A stretch of DNA of 64,000 nt, taken from positions 475,001-539,000 of the forward strand of contig CANXME010002051.1 of the NCBI GenBank assembly GCA_948144175.1, given 5' to 3'. The notes below the pieces were generated by a model. The model did no database searches, was not told the origin of the DNA, and worked only from the letters and a program-made list of their open reading frames with translations. Positions 1-9,500 of the stretch are shown here, piece by piece (the first letter of the stretch is position 1; each line of letters begins with the position of its first letter). This DNA comes from Closterium sp. NIES-65. Its lineage: Eukaryota; Streptophyta; Zygnematophyceae; Desmidiales; Closteriaceae. The position numbers were made by a program, and so were the translations under genes.

Positions 1-87
1 ACGCCCCCCACGCCCGCCCCCGCCTCCGCGCCCGCTGCTGCCGCTGCGTGCGAGTCGCCGAGGTTGAGAATCTTGAGGCGCTTGTCA
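1..87 (-). CDS. SSRP1: SSRP1 exon 10, start only
   Basis: Acceptor CCCCCAG, then the completed serine and [20 protein letters not shown], matching the conserved SSKGLKIMNL segment and running into an Ala/Gly-rich linker before the acidic region. The exon continues past the left edge, so its end is unknown. Confidence 0.88.
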
Positions 88-3000
88 CTGGGGGGAGGGC
101 ACGGTGCGTGGGTGGTTGGGGTATACGTGAACGCATTGAGGAAGGCCAACATTGAGGGACTGCTTTATAGAAACAATGAGATTCTTTATGATTGCTGGGG
201 GCGAACTGGTGGAATTGTGGAATGGTGGAATGGTGGAATGGTGGATGAGTGAAGTGGGCGTCCTTGCGATGGCGAGAGGCAAGTGAGACGGTGATGGTGC
301 AGACAGATGCATACGAAAAAGAAGCCGTGGCACTGGTGGGTCAACTGGTGGGTCACAGGGCTTTCCCGTGCATGGATGCAGCAACACACGCCTCGGATAT
401 GAGTTGACATATGAGGTGAGGGGGCAGGCACCTGAAGAAGGAGAAGAGGTTGTGGTACTCGTTGCGCTGGATGTTTCGAAATTGGTGCTCCTGCTCGCTG
501 CGCAGGCGGATGACCAAATCGAAGTAGGACGACGAGATGCTGCTCGTGCCCGCGCCGTGCCGCTCAAACTCCACGTACTCCACCTGGGGGGGGTGAGGGG
601 AGGGGTGGGCGGAGGGGAGGTGGGGGGGTGAAAATGGCATGCCGCACAGGAGGCGATGGGAGGGGGGGTTTGAGGCGCCTCACATGCTGCTCGTGCCCGT
701 GCCGTGCCGCTCAAACTCCACGTACTCCACCTGAAGAGAGGATAGGGGCGGGGCATGGCGGGCCGCACGGGCGCACGGTGAGCGGGGCATGAGAGGCACC
801 TGCGGCTTCTGGGGCACGTGGCTGGGGTAGGCGGCATACGTGGCACCCACTGTACAGGCGCCACCTCCAATGGCGGATACCATGAGTGGGGGCACACAGC
901 GCTGTGCGCCACCAGAGATGTTGTTTAGGGGCGGATTTGATCGCAGCAAGCCAAGTGAGGTCGCTCGTGTCTAGATCTAAATGGATCTAACCAGATTCAA
1001 CTAGGAGAGAAGAAAGCGAGTAGAAGAAAGACTTAGTAAGTCAGTCGGTAAGACAAAACATCGCCTGGGATGTGTGTGCGTACGCGTTTTGGCAACAAAG
1101 CCTTCATCAGCGCAGTGCTAGTCTAACTGACTAACTCATCATCCCTTTTCTACTCTGTCTCTCCCTCCCGTCGTCAGCAAACCTCGGGAAATATCCCAAG
1201 TCGCGATTGAACTACTACTTAGAGAATTGCTACGCCAGCTACCTCTACAGCTATCTATCTAGCTGTCCATGCATGCAAAATTCTACCGAGGACGTTGTTC
1301 ACCAACTTTCTGGTGGTACCCATTCTCGTTACAAAATAGAACCACGCTACACCAATTTAGCCCTAACTAACTTGTTACCAATCTTATATGGAAGTCGCCA
1401 AGCTGATACAAACCGAGGCTGATGTAGTCCATTTTGTTTGAGGTTGATTTTGAGAATTCTCAAAAATCCCCCCAGCCCGAGCTCCAAATTTCTTGGACAC
1501 CTTCGTATCTTCAGGGCCAGGGGGGCTTCCCTCGATTTCTTGAACATGTAAGTCTTCAAACGTTGCTGCCGGTTTTCATGTTTAACTGTCTTGAGAGTCT
1601 TCTGAAGGAAATAGTCAGGATAACCTCTCGCTCTTAAGCGTTTGTAGAAGGCCTTCTTCCTGATCAGAAAGGTGTCAAAGGAAGTATTCCGGATGCAGTG
1701 GTGGTTCAGCTCACTGCTGGTGAAACCCGTTCTGCACTCCCTAGAGTGAAAGGAGGAGAACGGGAGATACAAGTATCTATTGAGTGGTTTCTGGAAGGTT
1801 GCCACATCGAATAGACCTTGACGTTTGAACCTGTCTCCTTTATAGAGGGTGAGGTCAAGGAAATTAATGGAAGTCTCACTAATCTCCCAGGTCAGCTTGC
1901 TGGTCGGTCTCAGGTTGTTGAAGGTACTGAGAAACTGCTCAAGTTCCACAAGTCCCTTGTCCCAGAATATCAACAAATCGTCGATATATCTGAGATGAAG
2001 AAGGGGATGGTGTTCAGTTCTCCAAGTGAGCTCTTTGTCAAGCCAGCTCATAAACAGGATGGCAAAACTCGGAGCCACTGGAGTGCTCATGGCTGTCCCC
2101 TGTACCTGTCGGTATACACAATTATCAAACATAACAACAGAATTGGTCATAACCCAAGTCAGAAGCCTAACAATGAGAGGACGAAGGGGATGTTTCTCCT
2201 TCAAAAGTATCCTATCCACTGCTTCCATCCCATCAAAAATCGGAATAGATGGATACAGACTTTTCACATCATATGTGCAGAGAAGAACTCTCTCCGGAAA
2301 TGTCATCTCTTCCAAAGAAAGGACCAAAGAAAGGCTGTCTCTGAGATAAGTCTTCTTTTTTGAAAGAAGTGGCCGAAGCTGTGAGTCCAACCACTTGGAT
2401 GCCATAGTGGTAACCCATGAGTGTGAGGCAGCAATAGGCCTACCCACTGGTTCCTTGTTATGCATCTTCAAAAGAACATAGAATGATGCAGGCTTCCAAC
2501 ATGAAACTGGAGGCTTCTCAAGAGCATCCCAAGTCTTTTTGTTAAGACAAGGTGAGAACTCAGCTCTGATAGAGGAGAAGCCAGCCAAGATGTGTGAAAC
2601 AGAAACAAATGGGAGTTTCTGATACACATCGTCGTCCTCCAGATGTTGGAGGCAGAGGCGGATGTAGTGATCCCTATCCGTGATGGTCATACCCAAATTT
2701 TTATCTGCGGGTTTCACCACAATGGAAGAGTCTGCAGCAATAGACTTCAAAGCTCGTCTTAACTTGGGAGACAAGTTCGAGTGCCTCTTACTGGGTTGGG
2801 CCTGTAGAAGTTGTTGTTGAAGGATTCCCCTATGCTGCTCCAAAATCGTATCGAGTGTACCATTCCGTTTATCAGTCGGAACATCCCACAGTGAGTTCGG
2901 GATTCGAAACTGAGGCACTGGAGTCGATTCACCAAAGAATTCACGAAGTCGCAGATTTCTGGAAAAGCCATGGAAGTCCCTCAAAGTCTCCAAGGCAGGA

Positions 3001-3534
3001 GTGTACTCACTAGAGGTTGGCGTCGAAATGAGTTTCAAACCAAGACCCAGAACCTTCTCTTCTTCTAAAGAAAGACAACGGCTACTCAGGTTGAAGATGC
3101 TACGGTTGGTGATCCGCCTCATCAGCTGTGACTCTGTCATCTGACTAAAGTAGTAAAGAGCGAGGTCCTGATCGGTTAAGTGCTCTAACCTCTCCCCCAA
3201 GGCGATCCTCTTCCTGGGGCACGCCCTCCTCCCCCCCTGCCGTAGCCTCCGTCTCCTCTACCTCTTCCCCTTCCCCATCCCCATCCCCCCCGTCCCCCCA
3301 TCCCATTTTTTGGCTCCACGGAAGGATTCCTAGAGAACTCGTGCTGCTGTTGTCCCTGTCCCTGCGTAGGCCAAAAGGGCTGATGGGACTGTTGGAAATG
3401 AGCAGGATGGTGGTGGATGTGGTTGTGGGGTTGCCACTGCTGGTTAGAATTGGATGGGTTTGGGTTCCAGTTGCGGTGATGAGGAGGAGCAGAAGTCATA
3501 TGCTGAACATTCTCTGTGTTCCTAGAGGAAGTCC

Positions 3535-3575
<41 letters not shown>

Positions 3576-6500
3576 ACCTGCTGCCCACCCTTCTCCTTTT
3601 TCTTGACAAGATCCTCCAGAGCTTCCAACCTCTTGGTCAAGTCTGATTTCTTGAGCAATTCCGCTACGGTAGGTTCCAACTCCATATTCTCAGCAGCTGC
3701 CTTCGCATTCACCTTCCGTTGTGTCTCTTTCTGAGCCACCTCTTGAGCGCTCATGTACGCCAGGGTGTCTTCCAAGGCAATACCCTTGAGAGTCTTCGGA
3801 AACTGCTGCAGCAATATCTGCTCCCACATCTCAAAGCTGTCTCCAAAGACATTTGAAGGAGCTGTCTCTCGGGTTTTCTGCAAATTCTGTCGAAATTCCT
3901 CCTGAGCATTGCTAATCTGACCCGTCAGCTTCTGAAGCTCCCTGTCATGCAAAGCGATCGAAGTCTCGAAACACCGCTTCTTGTATTCTGCTTCCAGCTG
4001 CTTAAACTCTTCATCCCCCTTCAGCTTAATCTCCGCGTCACTACTCTTGAAGGTCATTGGCTCAGACTTGAAGCTCCTCGGTAACCTCAACTCAGAGAAT
4101 AACGAACATAGGCGTTCTACCTTCGTTGTCAGCTTCAATTCCTTGATGAGTGCTTCGCGGTACAGCTTACTGTAGCCCTGAAGTTGCTGAAGGAAAATGT
4201 CTGGTATCTTATCTTCTTCCATGATCAAGTGTGAAGATCCGGAAGAGGATGACCCCGGCTGTCGCTGTTCATTCAGCAACATATTCACGGTTGCTCCCAG
4301 GATTTCCTGCTGCTGCTTAAGCAGTTGCTGCTGGTTAAACACTTGCTGCTGCAAGTCGGTCCCTCCTACAGCCTGTTCCGCAGCTCGTCCCTGCGCTCCA
4401 GCCGCGTTAATAGCAGCTACGTGTGCTGCCGCATCCGCCGCCGCCTGCACAGCAGCCGCTTGCGCAACTCGTTCAGCTTCCATCTACGCGTCTAAGGCTG
4501 CTTCCTCTGCTTGGAGGGCAAGCTCAGTAGAAGGTGAAAACGCAATTTCTTCTTTAGAAACCGGAATCACTTCAACACCAGCTGTAGGTGCTTCCGTAGT
4601 AACTGGTACCAGATCAGAAGAAAGTAGCATTTTGGGTAAACTATGCTGTCTCAGGATCAAATCGTTATTGAAATCTCGAATTGCTGGTGGTAGAAGAAGC
4701 GAAGAGCTTGCTGTAACAAAACCTGGAAGTTGCTGTCCAAGAAGATTTATCTTCTTCGCAGCGTGTACAGGCAGAGTAGATCGTCGAAGAAGAGTGTCTT
4801 CTGGCGATCGCTCCGCGGCAGTACGTTTGACTCCTTGCTCTTCAGTCATGAAACGAAATACCTAACTAATATGCGAAACACACAAGTATCTATCAGAAGT
4901 TCGAATTTCGTACCAGAGACAAACTCGGGCTCGGCGAATCCCGAAACGCAGGCAAAATCGCCACCAGAGATGTTGTTTAAGGGCGGATCTGATCGCAGCA
5001 AGCCAAGTGAGGTCGCTCGTGTCTAGATCTAAATGGATCTAACCAGATTCAACTTGGAGAGAAGAAAGCGAGTAGAAGAAAGACTTAGTAAGTCAGTCGG
5101 TAAGACAAAACATCGCCTGGGATGTGTGTGCGTACGCGTTTTGGCAACAAAGCCTTCATCAGCGCAGTGCTAGTCTAACTGACTAACTCATCATCCCTTT
5201 TCTACTCTGTCTCTCCCTCCCGTCATCAGCGAACCTTGGGAAATATCCCAAGTCGCGATTGAACTACTACTTAGAGAATTGCTACGCCAGCTACCTCTAC
5301 AGCTATCTATCTAGCTGTCCATGCATGCAAAATTCTACCGAGGACGTTGTTCACCAACTTTCTGGTGGTACCCATTCTCGTTACAAAATAGAACCACGCT
5401 ACACCGATTTAGCCCTAACTAACTTGTTACCAATCTTATATGGAAGTCGCCAATCTGATACAAACCGAGGCTGATGTAGTCCATTTTGTTTGAGGTTGAT
5501 TTTGAGAATTCTCAAAATCAGCCGCAACCCAGCAGCGAGTATGAAGATTTGTTTTGAGATGTCTCAAAATAAATCTTCATACACGTGGCAACCCAGTAGC
5601 GAGCAGCGCAAAGGCCCACATCTTCCACCAAACCTGAACCTCTGACTCATGTCCATCCAAAACCCTCATCCCATCTTCCCCCGTCTACATCTCCACTCCT
5701 CGCCCTCCTTCCCCACCTCTCCCTCGTCCCTTCCGTCCTCCCCCTCCCCTCTCCCCCTTGTGCGCGCACCTCATCGTGCAGCACGAGCGTGGGCGGCTTG
5801 GGGAGGAAGAAGAAGCTCTTTTCGAGCGGGTAGAGGTACCCCTCCTCCGCCTTGAGCGACGTGCGCACCGCGTACCCGTCGCTGTTGCTGCGGAACGACC
5901 CCGGCCGCGTCACCTTGGCGCCCGACAGCCCCCGCAGGATCTGAGCAAACACCTCGTGCACCAGGCCCTGCTTGGGGGTAGGGGGGAGGCACGGGGCACG
6001 GTGGGGCACGGTGGGGCATGGTGGGACATGGTGGGACATGGGGGCCGCATGGGTAACCTTGGCGCCCATGGCCCGACAGCCCCCTGGAGATGTGAGCGAA
6101 CACCTCGTGCACCAGGCCCTGTGTGTATGTGCACCAGGCCCTGTGTGTATGTGCACCAGGCCCTGTGTGTATGTGCACCAGGCCCTGTGTGTATGTGCAC
6201 CAGGCCCTGTGTGTATGTGCACCAGGCCCTGTGTGTATGTGCACCAGGCCCTGTGTGTATGTGCACCAGGCCCTGTGTGTATGTGCACCAGGCCCTGTGT
6301 GTATGTGCACCAGGCCCTGTGTGTATGTGCACCAGGCCCTGTGTGTATGTGCACCAGGCCCTGTGTGTATGTGCACCAGGCCCTGTGTGTATGTGCACCA
6401 GGCCCTGTGTGTATGTGCACCAGGCCCTGTGTGTATGTGCACCAGGCCCTGTGTGTATGTGCACCAGGCCCTGTGTGTATGTGCACCAGGCCCTGTGTGT

Positions 6501-9500
6501 ATGTGCACCAGGCCCTGTGTGTATGTGCACCAGGCCCTGTGTGTATGTGCACCAGGCCCTGTGTGTATGTGCACCAGGCCCTGTGTGTATGTGCACCAGG
6601 CCCTGTGTGTATGTGCACCAGGCCCTGTGTGTATGTGCACCAGGCCCTGTGTGTATGTGCACCAGGCCCTGTGTGTATGTGCACCAGGCCCTGTGTGTAT
6701 GTGCACCAGGCCCTGTGTGTATGTGGGGGAAAGGGACGTGGGGGGCACGAGTGGGGGCACGGTGGGGGAAAGCGGGGCACAGTGGGGGCAAGGGGGGGCA
6801 TGATGGGACATGGTGGGGCATGGTGGGGAATGGTGGGGAATGGTGGGGCATGGTGGGGCATGGTGGGGCACGCTGTGGGTGGTGTAAATAGCTGTGGAAG
6901 CATTGGCTCATACCGTTGGCAGACCACGTGCGGGCAAAAAGCAGCCTTGGCATGCTCGTCTGACCTTGGCATGCTCGTCTGACCTTGGCATGCTCGTCTG
7001 ACCTTGGCATGCTCGTCTGACCTTGTCATGCTCGTCTGACCTTGGCATGCTCGTCTGACCTTGTACACGGGCTGCAGGCGGTCCTCACCTTGTACACGGG
7101 CTGCAGGCGGTCCTTGTACTTGGTGGTGAGCAACTCGTCGCTCAGTGACAGCCCGCCCTCAAACGTCTCCTCGTTCGGGAACTGTCAACATGTGCACACA
7201 CACACAGGCAGGCAGGCAGAAACAGAGGGAACGGCATGGGTGGAGCGTGGAGCACAATGCATGGAGTAGGGAGGCAGCATGGCCCACATGAGGCAGCATG
7301 GCCCACACGAGGCAGCATGGCCCACACGAGGCAGCATGGCCCACACAAGGCACAGAGCAGCAGCAGAGGAGATATGTGCGGCGGAGCATGGGGGCATGGA
7401 GTGGTGGAGGGAGGTGGAAGGTACGAGTGCATGCAGCATGCATCGACCTTGCGCTGCAGGGTGCCAGAGAACGTTGGGAGCAGTGTCGTGAAATGTGGTT
7501 GCAAGGGGTGGGTGGGGCGCACCTGCAGCACGATGTGAGGGTAGAGCGTCTGGCCCTTGCGGATGGGCGTGTCCAGTGTGACCACCACGAACGTGTGCGG
7601 CTGGTTGGCCTGCATGCCGCATGGCACAGCACCCGGCGACACAGAGACACAGAGAGAGGCGATGGAGGTTAAAAGCGGCATGGCATGGTGGTGGGCGAAA
7701 GCCCTCATGACAGCAGCAGTGAGCATTGAGCATCGTATGTGGTAGCGGGTATGGTTCAGCAGGCGGCTCGACCCCGCAAGCACCACGGCTGCAGCATGCA
7801 ATGCTACCCGCCTGCCGTGCCATGGCACCATCTGGGCTGCTGCTGCACTGCAAAGCATTTCTGGCAATGACAGAAGCCCAGCGACACATCTTGGGCAGCA
7901 CGAAGAGGCTCACCTTGGGCAGCACGAAGAGGCTCACCTTGGGCAGCACGAAGAGGCTCACCTTGGGCAGCACGAAGAGGCTCACCTTGGGCAGCACGAA
8001 GAGGCTCACCTTGGGCAGCACGAAGAGGCTCACCTTGGGCAGCACGAAGAGGCGCGCGAGGTTCTTGTACTGGATCTTGAAGTCGACAGCCATGCCCTGC
8101 AGGCGCACGTGGCTGACGTGCAGCTCCACCTTGAAGCGGCCCCTGGGCGTGAGGATGTGCACGCCCTCAAACTCCACCACCGCCTCGTCGCCCGATGGCC
8201 CCACGTCCGCGCGCGCCAGGATCTGCTCCTGGAATATCTGGTGGGGGGCCGGGGCCAGGGGGTGGCACCGGGGATGAAGTGGGTGGGGCGAGGAGCAGGA
8301 GGTGGGTGGCAGGAGGTGGGTGGCAGGAGGTGGCACCGTTCCATAGCAGCACGGGTTTGTGGGGCAGCATGCGGGGCGGGTAGAGTGTGTGTGTGCGTGT
8401 GAGGGACGGCGCGTGCGCAGAGGGGGGGAGGCTTGACGGGCACTGGTGCATGCGTGGCATTGGCGAGCACGGCAGGCAGCATCTCCCGTGAGTGGAGTGG
8501 AGTTTGCTATGACGGAAAGGAATGTGGTGAGGGAGCGATGATGGCAGCATGGTGCATGGCAGGCACGGCGGGCATGAGATGAGAAGGAGCCTCCGCGTTG
8601 ACTCGCCCTCTCATGGCCTCCTGCTTGCTGTGGCCGGCTGCCAGTGCTGGCCTGGCGCAAGGCATTTGTGTGCGCGAGACAGGGGTGTGGGAACGGATGG
8701 GGCTAGCGGGAACGGCGACAGGGAGTGGCAGTGCAGAGGGATAGGGAGTGACATGGTGAGCTTGCCTAGGCGGGAGGCTTGCCTGGGCGGAGGGCTTGCC
8801 TGGGCGGAGGGCTTGCCTGGGCGGAGGGCTTGGGTGTGGGGGCGTGGCTGACCTGTGCGGAGGGCTTGTCGTCGGTGCCAACGAAGGTGGTGTTGGACGT
8901 TGGTACGTGAAAACTCATCTCCACCAACATGTCCTTCTGTTATGCCAAGGGGTGATGCAGTGCCTCATGCACAGGTAGACACACACACACACTCACACAC
9001 TCACTCACACACACACTCACACACACTCACACACACACATACACACACACACACATACACACACTCACACACACACATACACACACATACACACACACAC
9101 ACAGAGGTACACACACACAGAGATACACACACAAAAAGGTACACACACAGAGGCACACAGAGGCACAAACTCAGGCACACACGCAGCCACACATAGAGAG
9201 GCACACACTGAGATGCACACACACATGCGGTTATGTCAGACGAAACAGCACTCTTAAATTGGTTAAAGAGTTGCTGCCAGCCCCTCTCACGTGCTAATCC
9301 CTCTCACGTGCTAATCCCTCTCACGTGCTGATCCCTCTCACGTGCTGATCCCTCTCGCGTGCTAATCCCTCTCACGTGCTAATCCCTCTCACGTGCTAAT
9401 CCCTCTCGCGTGCTAATCCCTCTCACGTGCTAATCCCTCTCTCGTGCTAATCCCTCTCACGTGCTAATCCCTCTCACGTGCTAATCCCTCTCACGTGCTA

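Larger units (their letters stand above)
907..5517 (-). mobile_element. Penelope-like retroelement in SSRP1 intron 8
   Basis: A 4.6 kb element flanked by two 559-bp direct repeats that differ at only about eight positions by eye, so the insertion is recent. It carries an upstream frame, a Gln-rich ORF1 and a reverse transcriptase of Penelope type. It lies in the same direction as SSRP1. I see no GIY-YIG endonuclease in the RT frame, which suggests the endonuclease-lacking (Athena/Coprina-like) branch known from several eukaryote groups. A clear target duplication is not visible (left flank ends ctgtg, right flank starts tcagc). An LTR retrotransposon is excluded by the RT type and the lack of integrase and protease. 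Confidence 0.85.

Noticed and set aside
1207-1422. Plus-strand frame of 71 codons present in both Penelope terminal repeats
   Set aside because: It is conserved only because the repeats are copies; it has no domain and lies antisense to the element.
907-5517. LTR retrotransposon identity for the element in intron 8
   Set aside because: It has no integrase, protease or primer site, and the RT motifs are of Penelope type; the direct repeats are the usual Penelope terminal repeats.
5647-7068. Long overlapping reading frames in all six frames across the 22-bp array
   Set aside because: The 22-bp unit has no stop in any frame, so every frame stays open; the repeats of [12 protein letters not shown] or [10 protein letters not shown] type are artefacts, not proteins.
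7185-8660. Single 491-codon minus-strand gene over SSRP1 exons 5 and 6
   Set aside because: It only reads through introns and arrays; the conserved parts are exon 5 alone in that frame and exon 6 falls in another.
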